Of a DNA stretch of 64,000 nt, positions 32,481 to 40,907 are shown piece after piece. Numbering within the stretch: position 1 is the stretch's first letter; every line of letters starts with the position of its first letter. The DNA lies in NCBI RefSeq assembly GCF_007725405.1, contig NZ_CP042163.1, forward strand, positions 3,782,001 to 3,846,000, read 5' to 3'. The notes under the pieces were generated by a model. The model was not told the origin of the DNA. It saw nothing but the letters and a program-made list of their open reading frames with translations, and searched no databases. Made by a program: the position numbers and the translations under genes. The stretch is from Shouchella miscanthi. Lineage in GTDB: Bacteria > Bacillota > Bacilli > Bacillales > Bacillaceae_D.

Positions 32481-33401
32481 ATGAACGATACATGGAAAAA
32501 AACAAATCTTGTATGCATGACGCTCCTTCTCAGTGCCTGTTCAACGAGCACGGAAGAAAACATAGAGCAATCAGATAACGAAGTCATTGAACATGTAAAG
32601 GGTGAATTTGTCGTAGAAGACAAGCCAGAGCGAGTCGTTGTATTAGATGTACAATTTTTAGACCAAATGATGGCTTTAGACGAGATCCCTGTCGGAACCG
32701 TATACGCTGAAACCGATAACGGTCTGCCAGAGTATCTAGGGGAGGCGCCTAGTGATGCGACTTTGCTCGGCACCTATCTCGAACCGAACTTGGAAGCGAT
32801 CATTAGCACCGATCCTGATCTCATTATTGCCACAGACACCCATGAAGACATCTATGATCAATTAGAACGAATTGCTCCTACCATCATGTTCGATCGAATG
32901 GAAGATTGGCAGACCGTGCTCCTTTCCTTTGGAACGATCTTAGATCAAACGGAAAAAGCAGAAACGGTGATAGCCGATTACACAACAAAAGTGGACGAGC
33001 TAAAAGCCGATTTGGAAGAATCGGTAGGCGATGAAGTCGTCGGTCTTATTCGACCAAGGGATGATATGATACGCCTTCACACTACATCCCACCGAACAGC
33101 ACAAATCTTGTATGACGATCTCGGGCTGACGCCACCAGAAATGGCTACGGTAAGTTCTGATTCCAGTACGATGATCTCCCTTGAAGTCATGCCAGATCTA
33201 GAAGCTGACCATCTCTTCTTACTGCAAGACGACACAAACCTAGACTTAACAGCGTCTTTCCAAGCATCCTCTGTTTGGCAAGGGCTAGATGCTGTAAAGA
33301 ACGATCATGTTTACGAGAAAAACACCGGTCTCTGGATCGGCTACTACGGTCCAATTGCTATAAACTTGGTCGTTGATCAAATTGCAGAAGAACTGCTGTA
33401 A
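32481..33401 (+). CDS. Iron-siderophore ABC transporter substrate-binding lipoprotein
   Basis: A 306-residue class III (FecB/FhuD/BtuF) binding lipoprotein. The signal sequence ends LLLSAC (Cys20). Family landmarks are KPERVVVLDVQFLDQMMALD near the N-terminus, NLEAIISTDPDLIIATDTHE, and a C-terminal WQGLDAVKNDHVYEKNTGLW. It would capture a ferric siderophore for an ABC permease that is not in this window. Fur box upstream, terminator downstream, and Btr and FhuF neighbours all fit iron uptake. Confidence 0.9.
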   Translation: MNDTWKKTNLVCMTLLLSACSTSTEENIEQSDNEVIEHVKGEFVVEDKPERVVVLDVQFLDQMMALDEIPVGTVYAETDNGLPEYLGEAPSDATLLGTYLEPNLEAIISTDPDLIIATDTHEDIYDQLERIAPTIMFDRMEDWQTVLLSFGTILDQTEKAETVIADYTTKVDELKADLEESVGDEVVGLIRPRDDMIRLHTTSHRTAQILYDDLGLTPPEMATVSSDSSTMISLEVMPDLEADHLFLLQDDTNLDLTASFQASSVWQGLDAVKNDHVYEKNTGLWIGYYGPIAINLVVDQIAEELL

Positions 33402-33413
33402 CGACACAAATAA

Positions 33414-33452
33414 AACAACCACCCTTTCGAGATTTAAGGGTGGTTGTTTTTT
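33414..33452 (+). terminator. Rho-independent terminator
   Basis: AACAACCACCCTT (33414-33426) pairs with AAGGGTGGTTGTT (33436-33448), followed by T. Confidence 0.9.
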
Positions 33453-33543
33453 GTATTTAAAGAAGATGATCATTCGAGTTTATTGTTTAAAATTGGATAA
33501 TTTGTTAAAATTAAATTGTTCTTATCCGAAAGGAGGGGTCTAT

Positions 33544-33942
33544 ATTAGAAATAAACGCAGTCTTTTCATTACTGCCATTTTCCTTCTAGGCACACCAATA
33601 GCCATGTATACCTTCAACTTACTTCCTGGCATGTTTACCTATGAGACAACCGAGACTCAACTCTTTGTACGACAAGGTGCGTTTCAACCACATTCCATTT
33701 CTTTAGACAAAGAAGATTTTACCCAGCAGGAGCTTTCTTTAATTACTCATTCGATTGACTCGTTACAAGCCAGAGGATTGATGTATTCTTCCCTAATAGC
33801 AATGAATATCGGTTTCGTCCTATTTAATTGGCATCGACCAAAATGGAGAATCCTTTTTCTCGTGATCGCTTTAGCCCTCATTCCCCTTTTTTCCTTCTTG
33901 TATCTAGACCAGATCCAATCCATTAAAGACTTGTTGCCTTAA
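33544..33942 (+). CDS. Small membrane protein, possible ATT start
   Basis: A 132-residue protein with an N-terminal membrane segment (LFITAIFLLGTPIAMYTFNL), an exposed middle of ~55 residues, and two C-terminal segments (YSSLIAMNIGFVLFN, ILFLVIALALIPLFSFLYL). A perfect AGGAGGGG (33531-33538) is followed 5 bases later by ATT in frame, with no ATG, GTG or TTG in frame at proper distance, so initiation at ATT is the best reading. The open frame itself extends back into the previous gene but without translation signals. The family is unknown. Confidence 0.55.
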   Translation: MRNKRSLFITAIFLLGTPIAMYTFNLLPGMFTYETTETQLFVRQGAFQPHSISLDKEDFTQQELSLITHSIDSLQARGLMYSSLIAMNIGFVLFNWHRPKWRILFLVIALALIPLFSFLYLDQIQSIKDLLP

Positions 33943-34032
33943 GGAGGGTTCTCGCTTTTCCTTAAGGTCTACTGCTTTTCTTCTTAGTCACTCATGCTCG
34001 CATATTTCAATAAAAATAATAAATAAATCAGT

Positions 34033-34413
34033 TCATTCATTTATTATTGTCGGTAGATCAGAATCTTTTTTGAACGTATAGGTTTCATGATCGATTTCGA
34101 TTCTTACTTCGTCATTCCCGTTAAACATAAGTTCATGTTCATTAAATTTTTCACTGTTTATCTTATAGATTGTCTCTGAAACGTTTTCATATGTTCCTTT
34201 ATCCGTTTCACTTTCGTTGTAGAAATAAAATGTACGATTATCATCTAAATCAAATACCATTGTTGCAAAAGGTAGATCACTGCTTAAATAGGTTCCTTTA
34301 AGCGCACTATTTTTTGGAGGTTTGTTAAATACTAATGCAATGACAGAGATTAGCAAAATAATTAAAAAGATACCTATGACAATTGATTTTTTCGAAATCT
34401 GGTTTTTGCTCAA
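34033..34413 (-). CDS. Membrane-anchored small protein
   Basis: A 126-residue protein with one N-terminal membrane anchor (SIVIGIFLIILLISVIALVF) and a beta-rich extracellular part (GTYLSSDLPFATMVFDLDDN, FYFYNESETDKGTYENVSET, EVRIEIDHETYTFKK) that looks like a small lipocalin-like or YxeA-type barrel. No firm family. The start is a TTG 12 bases after AGGAGG, a long spacing. Confidence 0.6.
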   Translation of the reverse strand: MSKNQISKKSIVIGIFLIILLISVIALVFNKPPKNSALKGTYLSSDLPFATMVFDLDDNRTFYFYNESETDKGTYENVSETIYKINSEKFNEHELMFNGNDEVRIEIDHETYTFKKDSDLPTIINE

Positions 34414-34596
34414 AATAGAAAGAACCTCCTCTTTTAGGTCTATATACTATCATTATGCTACAAGACCATTCCTTATTTTCTTATTAGCTTCCTACCACTT
34501 CAACATCAAGATTAAAATAAGGACCCCCCTGACGTATCAAGAGTCAAATTCAATCTAGGGTCGTTCCTTTCTTCCTCTACTATATACAACAAATAT

Positions 34597-34617
34597 AACC
34601 CTGCCATTGGCAGGGTT
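34597..34617 (-). terminator. Hairpin terminator
   Basis: AACCCTGCC (34597-34605) pairs with GGCAGGGTT (34609-34617) with a 3-base loop. On the minus strand it follows the small gene at 34622-34759, with a T-poor tail (ATATTTG). Confidence 0.55.
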
Positions 34618-34621
34618 CGCA

Positions 34622-34759
34622 TTACTTAATGAAAATCATTTTTCGCTTCCCGATTTTTCTGTATAAATTCCCCTCTTGATCCTTATAGTACTTTCTCCCT
34701 ATCAAAGAGAGTGGACGCCAAACTTTTGACCACTTTTTCTCTGAGTGAGAATAACCCAT
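34622..34759 (-). CDS. 45-residue basic protein
   Basis: A short gene with a strong AAGGGGGAG ribosome site 5 bases before the ATG. The product (MGYSHSEKKWSKVWRPLSLI, then RKYYKDQEGNLYRKIGKRK) has about one third Lys/Arg and several aromatic residues and no membrane segment. It may bind nucleic acid or membranes, but no family was recognised. A hairpin terminator follows. Confidence 0.55.
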   Translation of the reverse strand: MGYSHSEKKWSKVWRPLSLIGRKYYKDQEGNLYRKIGKRKMIFIK

Positions 34760-35216
34760 ATCGGCTCCCCCTTATTGAACATAAATAGGTCATTTCAATT
34801 AATTATTTTCCATTTTATGAATAAAATCAAGTATTATTTTTACCATCATACCAATACCTAGAAACTTCATGGGATTCAATACAACTTTTTTAATAACGCT
34901 TTCATATAAATAAACCTTTTGATAGCATAAAGTAAGTTGTTACTTACCGGCGCACCAATAAGCTCCAACTAAGCTCTAACCTTTTTATCTCATGAAGTGT
35001 TGACATCCTCTTTATTCCATACCGCTGTCGGCTTTACATTGATATCCGAAAAATGAAGCATGTCACAAGACTATGTGTCTTCCTATATACCGTCTCCTCT
35101 TCTAGAAGCAATAACAACCACGTATAAATGGATAGGGAAATTCAGCAATAGCAAAACAGTTTTTCTTTAACTGGCATCCTAGACTATACGTAATGTGATA
35201 AAAAAGAGACGATTGG
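34760..35216. other. Gap before the oxidoreductase cluster; one cre-like site
   Basis: No gene was found in 457 bases. On the minus strand TGAAAGCGTTATTA (34904-34891) matches the cre consensus at all but one specified position. It is 310 bases from the next gene, so its role is doubtful. The start at 35217 has only a weak AAGAGA ribosome site. Confidence 0.4.
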
Positions 35217-36374
35217 ATGGACACTGTGCGCATTGGTATTATCGGGCTTGGTAACATGGGTACTTCACACGCTTCCTACTTGTTTCAAAACAAAATTGAA
35301 GGCGCTATCATTGGGGCATTTCTTGAGGAACGGCCTGGAAGGGTGGCGGAATTACAACGACATTTTGATGGGATTCCTCTTTTTACAGATGAAGACGCTT
35401 TCTTCCGTTCTGGATTGTTTGATGCTGTATTGATTGCCACCCCTCATTATAGCCACCCTCGCCTCGCTCAAAAGGCTTTTGCAGAAGGGTATCATGTGCT
35501 CTGTGAAAAGCCTGCGGGTGTCTTTACGAGTGAGGTTCGCGAAATGAATGAAGCTGCTGCTAAAAGCGGTCTCGTCTTTTCCCTTATGTATAATCAACGA
35601 ACGAAGCCTATCTATCAAACGTTGCGAAAGCTTATCCATGACGGTGAACTCGGATCGATTAGGCGAATGAACTGGATCATTACAAACTGGTATCGATCAC
35701 AAAGCTACTACGATTCAAGTAACTGGCGCGCCACTTGGGCAGGAGAAGGTGGTGGTGTCCTAATTAATCAATGCCCCCATCAGCTCGACCTTTGGGGATG
35801 GTTACTTCAAATGGAGCCGAAGCGCCTGCGAGGGTTTTGTTCATTTGGTAAATATCGAGACATTGAGGTGGAAGACGAAGTAACGACCTACCTCGAATAC
35901 GAAACAGGTGCGACCGGCGTCTTCATTACGACAACGGCTGAAGCACCCGGAACGAACCGTCTCGAAGTAACCGGAACGAGAGGAAAGGTCGTGATCGAGA
36001 ACGATGAACTGACGTTTTGGCAGTTGGAAACAGAGGAACCCGCATTTAACCACTCGTACAAAGGTGGTTTCGGCGCACCGAACAGCCAACTTATTCCGAT
36101 TGAAGTGAAAGAGGGCGCCACTGATCATGAAGGGATTACCCAAAACTTCGTCAATGCGATCCGAACAGGAGAGCCGTTGCTTGCGCCAGGTGAAGAAGGT
36201 ATTTATGGGTTAACGCTTTCCAATGCGATGCAGCTCTCGACTTGGATTGATAATTGGGTGTCCTTTCCACTCGATGAATCGTTGTATGAAAAAGAATTAA
36301 CAAAGCGCATTCAGCAATCCCAAGGAAAGAATCATGCTACTGAAACGACATTGGATGTGTCTGGTAGCCATTAA
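35217..36374 (+). CDS. Gfo/Idh/MocA-family sugar dehydrogenase
   Basis: A 385-residue NAD(P)-dependent oxidoreductase. The N-terminal Rossmann fold has GIIGLGNMGTSHA. The EKP motif appears as HVLCEKPAGVF (about residue 98), the key lysine of the family. The C-terminal domain begins around GSIRRMNWIITNWYRSQSYY and has the substrate-site GGGVLINQCPHQLDLWGWLL with the conserved Asp and His. Such enzymes oxidise or reduce cyclitols, sugar acids or glycosides. It is followed 12 bases later by a second, different family member, so a two-step sugar conversion is plausible. The substrate is unknown. Confidence 0.9.
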   Translation: MDTVRIGIIGLGNMGTSHASYLFQNKIEGAIIGAFLEERPGRVAELQRHFDGIPLFTDEDAFFRSGLFDAVLIATPHYSHPRLAQKAFAEGYHVLCEKPAGVFTSEVREMNEAAAKSGLVFSLMYNQRTKPIYQTLRKLIHDGELGSIRRMNWIITNWYRSQSYYDSSNWRATWAGEGGGVLINQCPHQLDLWGWLLQMEPKRLRGFCSFGKYRDIEVEDEVTTYLEYETGATGVFITTTAEAPGTNRLEVTGTRGKVVIENDELTFWQLETEEPAFNHSYKGGFGAPNSQLIPIEVKEGATDHEGITQNFVNAIRTGEPLLAPGEEGIYGLTLSNAMQLSTWIDNWVSFPLDESLYEKELTKRIQQSQGKNHATETTLDVSGSH

Positions 36375-36386
36375 GGAGGGCCTATA

Positions 36387-37478
36387 GTGGGAAAGCAGGA
36401 CGGCATGACGTATGCACCAAAAGGAAAACCAAACCAAGTTGTACAGCCAGGGGAATTTTTATTTGCAGCCATCGCTCTTGATCATGGGCATATCTACGGG
36501 ATGTGTAATGGATTGATGGAAGCAGGCGGGACACTGGCAGCGGTTTATGACCCAGACCCAGAGAAGGTTGCCTGCTTTACCGACGCGTACCCTAGCGTTC
36601 GTGTTGCTTCATCTGAAAACGAGATTCTGACGGATTCCTCCATCCACTTGATTGCGGCGGCCGCCATCCCGTCTGAGCGAGCGAACCTTGGCATTCGCTC
36701 CATGGAAGCAGGTAAAGATTATTTTACCGATAAAACCCCTTTTACAAGCCTTGAGCAACTCGAATTAGCGAAAGCAGCCGTTAAGCGAACAGGAAGAAAG
36801 TATATGGTTTACTTTAGCGAGCGTCTTCACGTGGAATCCGCAGTCTATGCAGGTGAACTCATTTCGAATGGAGCGATTGGTGATGTCATTCAAGTGACAG
36901 GCTTTGGTCCTCATCGACTTCAAGCAGACAATCGACCTGAATGGTTTTTTCAAAAAGACAACTATGGTGGCATCCTCTGTGACATTGGTAGCCATCAGAT
37001 CGAGCAGTTTTTGTTTTATGCGGGTTGCTCAGACGCTCAGATTCTTCAGAGTAAGGTTGCGAATTACGCAAACCCATCCTTTCCCGAATTAGAAGACTAT
37101 GGAGACGCCACATTAGTTGGGAATACAGGGGCAACTCAATTTTTTAAAGTGGATTGGCACACGCCTGATGGGTTAAGCACATGGGGCGACGGTCGAACGT
37201 TTATTACAGGAACAAAAGGGACGATTGAACTCCGCAAGTATGTGGATGTCGCGCGCGAGAAGAGTGGGGATCACCTTTACTTAGTCAATCAAGATGGTGA
37301 GCACCATTTGTCGCTGCAAGGAAAAGTCGGTTATCCGTTTTTTGGTGAACTCATTCTAGACTGCATCCATAGGACGGAGCGAGCCATGACCCAAGCACAC
37401 GCTTTTAAAGCAGCAGAACTCTGTTTACTTGCGCAACAACAAGCCGTTCATCTTACCTCAAGGGAGAATGTCCGATGA
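36387..37478 (+). CDS. Gfo/Idh/MocA-family oxidoreductase, second paralogue
   Basis: A 363-residue member of the same family, distinct from its neighbour. The nucleotide-binding start is divergent (AIALDHGHIYGMCNGLMEAG in place of GxGxxG). The EKP motif is replaced by FTDKTPFTS, which keeps the Lys. The second domain has GGILCDIGSHQIEQFLFYAG with the Asp-x3-His pair. The start is a GTG 7 bases after AAGGAGGG. It overlaps the AraC gene by four bases. Similar divergent members act on oligosaccharide-derived sugars, but the substrate is unknown. Confidence 0.85.
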   Translation: MGKQDGMTYAPKGKPNQVVQPGEFLFAAIALDHGHIYGMCNGLMEAGGTLAAVYDPDPEKVACFTDAYPSVRVASSENEILTDSSIHLIAAAAIPSERANLGIRSMEAGKDYFTDKTPFTSLEQLELAKAAVKRTGRKYMVYFSERLHVESAVYAGELISNGAIGDVIQVTGFGPHRLQADNRPEWFFQKDNYGGILCDIGSHQIEQFLFYAGCSDAQILQSKVANYANPSFPELEDYGDATLVGNTGATQFFKVDWHTPDGLSTWGDGRTFITGTKGTIELRKYVDVAREKSGDHLYLVNQDGEHHLSLQGKVGYPFFGELILDCIHRTERAMTQAHAFKAAELCLLAQQQAVHLTSRENVR

Positions 37479-38323
37479 GCGGGCTTCTCCCACTTAACGA
37501 ACGATTAAACTTTACGTATCGGGCAAATCATAAAAATGTTCAGAGCCTCCCCTTTCATTCTCACGAACTCGCTGAAATCTACTATTTTCATCAAGGAAAA
37601 TGCACGTATTTCATTGGCGATCAAATCTTACATTTACAGCCTGGCGATCTGATTTTAATGAACGGTTTAACACTGCACTGTCCGAAGTTATTTCGCGATC
37701 AGCCCTATGTCCGTTCCACCCTTCATTTTGATCAAGCTTATTTTCAACGTGTTTTTGAAACAATGGGCTATCCGACTATGCTTGCAACATTCACTCAAGT
37801 GAAACCGCTCCTCCTTCCGTTTCGAGGAGCGGAAAAGGAGAAAGTGGAGGCCTATTTGAAACGATTAAACGATCGTCATCCTTTAAGAGAGTCAGATGAA
37901 TTTGCTCGCTTTCAACTTGCTTTTATGGATTTCATCTCGTTTCTATCGTCTCATTCCGATAAGCATGGAGATCGGCCTTCATCTTATATGAGTCAAAAAG
38001 AGAAGACGGTGCAAGCCATCGTGGGGTTTATTGAAGCGAATTATCAAGAGGACTTAAAACTTGAGGCGATTGAGGTTGCGTTGCATATGAGCAAGTATCA
38101 TTTGGCGAAAGTGTTTAAAGAAATGACTGGGGCAACTATTTTTAAATATTTATACCAACGACGGGTCAATCAAGCAAAAATTGAATTTCTTCTCCACCAG
38201 ACAAGCGTTACAGAAGTCTGTTACCAAGTCGGCTTTAACTATCCGTCCCACTTCACAAAAGTGTTCAAACAATTAACAGGCTTGACACCTGAACAATACA
38301 AGCGCCAAGCCATCGCTGAGTAA
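37475..38323 (+). CDS. AraC-family regulator with cupin sensor
   Basis: A 282-residue transcription factor. The N-terminal cupin (about 15-110; PFHSHELAEIYYFHQGKCTY, LQPGDLILMNGLTLHCPKLF) would bind a sugar effector. The C-terminal double HTH (about 180-280) has LKLEAIEVALHMSKYHLAKV and CYQVGFNYPSHFTKVFKQLT. It is the third gene of a tight plus-strand operon with two oxidoreductases (overlap ATGA) and likely controls it and the convergent isomerase gene. Confidence 0.92.
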   Translation: MSGLLPLNERLNFTYRANHKNVQSLPFHSHELAEIYYFHQGKCTYFIGDQILHLQPGDLILMNGLTLHCPKLFRDQPYVRSTLHFDQAYFQRVFETMGYPTMLATFTQVKPLLLPFRGAEKEKVEAYLKRLNDRHPLRESDEFARFQLAFMDFISFLSSHSDKHGDRPSSYMSQKEKTVQAIVGFIEANYQEDLKLEAIEVALHMSKYHLAKVFKEMTGATIFKYLYQRRVNQAKIEFLLHQTSVTEVCYQVGFNYPSHFTKVFKQLTGLTPEQYKRQAIAE

Positions 38324-38353
38324 GCTGGTTGCTTTCACCAGCTTACTTTTTTT
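38321..38353 (+). terminator. Rho-independent terminator
   Basis: TAAGCTGGT (38321-38329, containing the stop codon) pairs with ACCAGCTTA (38337-38345), followed by T7. It overlaps the 3' end of the convergent gene. Confidence 0.85.
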
Positions 38354-39122
38354 GCTTTTGTTCCTGAAGCGCATCTGCATAACGGTGCAGGTTGCTTAGA
38401 CTCAATCGTAAACTATCCATTGGCGCCATTTTGCATACATCTTGCTCGACGACGTACCACTCAATTCCATGCCGCTCTCCCCATTGTAAGAGCGGTGGGA
38501 AGTCAATGATTCCTTCACCTACTTCTGCAAACGTTCGGTCCTCATCTGCGGTCATATCTTTCAAATGGATAACCGGCATTCTTCCTTTGTAAGGCTCCAC
38601 ATAGGAAAGGGGATCATGCCCACCTTTTGCTACCCAAAATACATCAATCTCAGCAAGAATCGCATTATCCTCACGTGGCTCTAGTAAATAGGAGAGCGCA
38701 TCCATTCCTTCAACCTGCGTTTCGAATTCAAACGCATGATTGTGATAGCCAATTCGTAACTCTGGTGCTGCTTTCGCTACCCCATTTAATGCCTTTTTCA
38801 CTTCACGATACCCACTCTCCGTACGAAGAGACTCAGGCAAATACGGACAAAACACGTCAGTTGTCCCGTATTTTTTTGCTTCTTGTCTGACAAGATCGAG
38901 TTCGTTTGTCAAACGGTCAAATGAAACGTGCATCCCAGCCGTAGCAACACCATTCTTTTTTAAATGGTAGGCGACGTCGTCTTGATCATAGCCAGGTGGC
39001 AACCCAGAGAGTTGAATACCCGCATAGCCCATTTCCGCAATTTCTTTAAAAACAGGACCAATGCCTGCCGATTTCAACTCATCTCTTACCGTAAATAACG
39101 TTGCAGCGAACTTATCTTTCAT
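38343..39122 (-). CDS. Sugar phosphate isomerase/epimerase (AP endonuclease 2-like TIM barrel)
   Basis: A 259-residue TIM-barrel protein of the IolE/IolI/xylose-isomerase-like group. Motifs are FKEIAEMGYAGIQLSGLPPG, IGYHNHAFEFE (metal His), AEIDVFWVAKGGHDP and VIHLKDMTADEDRTFAEVGE with the metal-binding His-x-Lys-Asp, and WYVVEQDVC near the end. The group isomerises, epimerises or dehydrates sugars and cyclitols. Convergent with the oxidoreductase operon, it probably belongs to the same unknown sugar pathway. Confidence 0.88.
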   Translation of the reverse strand: MKDKFAATLFTVRDELKSAGIGPVFKEIAEMGYAGIQLSGLPPGYDQDDVAYHLKKNGVATAGMHVSFDRLTNELDLVRQEAKKYGTTDVFCPYLPESLRTESGYREVKKALNGVAKAAPELRIGYHNHAFEFETQVEGMDALSYLLEPREDNAILAEIDVFWVAKGGHDPLSYVEPYKGRMPVIHLKDMTADEDRTFAEVGEGIIDFPPLLQWGERHGIEWYVVEQDVCKMAPMDSLRLSLSNLHRYADALQEQKQKK

Positions 39123-39336
39123 TGGATCAGCTCCTTACGCCTTTTCTCTTACTATAAAAGGATATTGAAGAAGATGCTTTTCTCTTATTGGTTAAGATCT
39201 CAGTTAATTAACACGAAATTGTTTGTCCATCATTGTTATCGCCTGAACAGGAATCCATCAACGAATGTCGTTTCCTTAAAGCGATCCTCCTATAGCCAGA
39301 CCAGCCCCAGTTCATTATTTCTCCTAATGCAAAAAA

Positions 39337-39369
39337 AGTAACCACCCTACCAACGAAGGATTGGTTACT
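39337..39369 (-). terminator. Terminator of the xylose operon
   Basis: On the minus strand AGTAACCA (39369-39362) pairs with TGGTTACT (39344-39337), followed by T7, directly after xylB. Confidence 0.8.
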
Positions 39370-39378
39370 CACCTGTTC

Positions 39379-40878
39379 TTATTTTCTAAACGTAGATAAT
39401 TGTTCATTCAGTTCAGCCGTTTTCCCATATACCTGTTGATAGATGTTGAAAAGTTGCTGATACGTCTTCACGTTTGCTTCGTTAGGGATGAACTCTTGCT
39501 CAATGGACAGAAACGCATCGCCACATTCCTTCAAAGAGTTAAACCATCCACACCCATAAGCAGCAAGCATAGCAGCTCCCATCGCAGGGCCTTGCTCTGT
39601 TGACAACTTCACGACCTTGGCGTTAAAGATGTCGGCTTGAATCTGTAACCACGAGGCACTTTTTGCCCCACCACCAATGGAAACAATCGTTTCAATTGCT
39701 TTTCCATATTGTCTAAACAACGTCACAGATTCATGTAAGGAGAACGTAATGCCTTCGACAACTGCACGAACAAAATGGGCACGCTTATGACCACTGTCCA
39801 TGCCGATAAAACTAGCTCGAATGGTCGCATCAGCATGGGGAGTTCTCTCACCTACAAGATAAGGTGTAAACAGCAAACCATTCGCTCCCGCCGGTACTTC
39901 ATCTAGTTCAGCGAGGACTTCATCAAAACGTTTTTCTTGCGCAAACGTTTCTTTAAACCATTGTAGACTGTAGCCAGCCGCAAGGGTTACCCCCATCGTA
40001 TAAAAGCGATCTGCGACCCCGTGATGGAAATAGTGAACGTTGCCTTGAAAATCTTTGTCGTTGCTTTCTTCGTAAGAGAGGACCACACCAGACGTTCCAA
40101 TACTGACGAGTGTTTTCCCTTCTTCATAAACACCTGCACCGATTGCGCCGCAAGCATTATCCGCTCCTCCAGCGAAAACGTTGGTTTCCTTTGAAAGACC
40201 AGTACGTCGAGCGATCTCATCCGTTAATATCCCTACTTTGTCATGAGCGTTTACAAGTGGTGGAAACAGCGTGATATCAAGACCGACTAGACGCGCAATT
40301 TCCTCACTCCAACATGATTGTTTGACATCTAATAAAAGGGTACCAGCTGCGTCCGAATAGTCCATATGTAGCGCATTGGTCAGCTTGAGACGAAGATAAT
40401 CTTTCGGTAAAAGAAAGCTTTTTGCTTGTTGAAATACCTTTGGCTCATGGTTTTTCACCCACAGCAGTTTCGGTAACGTAAACCCGTCTAAAGCAAGATT
40501 TTGCGTCAGCTCAAGCAGTTTCTCTCTGCCTACTTTTTCGTAAATCTCCTTGCACTCTTCTCCCGTTCTCGTATCATTCCAAAGAATGGCATGACGTAAT
40601 GGCTGTTGCTGTTCATCTAATAGAACAAGACCGTGCATTTGGCCAGAAAAGCTCATTCCTTCTATATCCAATGGATTGCCTGTAAAGAGAGTAACCATTT
40701 CGGCTAGCCCTTCTACTGTTTTCTCCACCCACTCGTTTGGATCTTGTTCGCTATACCCAGATTTATTTTGGATAAGGGGGTACGTTTTTGATCGCTCATG
40801 AACCGTTTCACCTTTACGGTTAACTAGAGTGATTTTCACCCCACTTGTTCCTAAATCAATGCCAATCACATACTTCAC
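39379..40878 (-). CDS. xylB: Xylulokinase
   Basis: A 499-residue FGGY-family kinase phosphorylating D-xylulose to xylulose-5-phosphate. The ATP-site GIDLGTSGVKITLVN is at residues 5-20. Substrate-side motifs are SFSGQMHGLVLLDE and MDYSDAAGTLLLDV, and the FGGY signature region is VEGITFSLHESVTLF, GGGAKSASWLQIQADIF. Full length. It follows xylA by 29 bases and is the last gene of the operon. Confidence 0.96.
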   Translation of the reverse strand: MKYVIGIDLGTSGVKITLVNRKGETVHERSKTYPLIQNKSGYSEQDPNEWVEKTVEGLAEMVTLFTGNPLDIEGMSFSGQMHGLVLLDEQQQPLRHAILWNDTRTGEECKEIYEKVGREKLLELTQNLALDGFTLPKLLWVKNHEPKVFQQAKSFLLPKDYLRLKLTNALHMDYSDAAGTLLLDVKQSCWSEEIARLVGLDITLFPPLVNAHDKVGILTDEIARRTGLSKETNVFAGGADNACGAIGAGVYEEGKTLVSIGTSGVVLSYEESNDKDFQGNVHYFHHGVADRFYTMGVTLAAGYSLQWFKETFAQEKRFDEVLAELDEVPAGANGLLFTPYLVGERTPHADATIRASFIGMDSGHKRAHFVRAVVEGITFSLHESVTLFRQYGKAIETIVSIGGGAKSASWLQIQADIFNAKVVKLSTEQGPAMGAAMLAAYGCGWFNSLKECGDAFLSIEQEFIPNEANVKTYQQLFNIYQQVYGKTAELNEQLSTFRK

Positions 40879-40907
40879 GTTATCACCACACCCAGCCCTA
40901 GGTTTTT

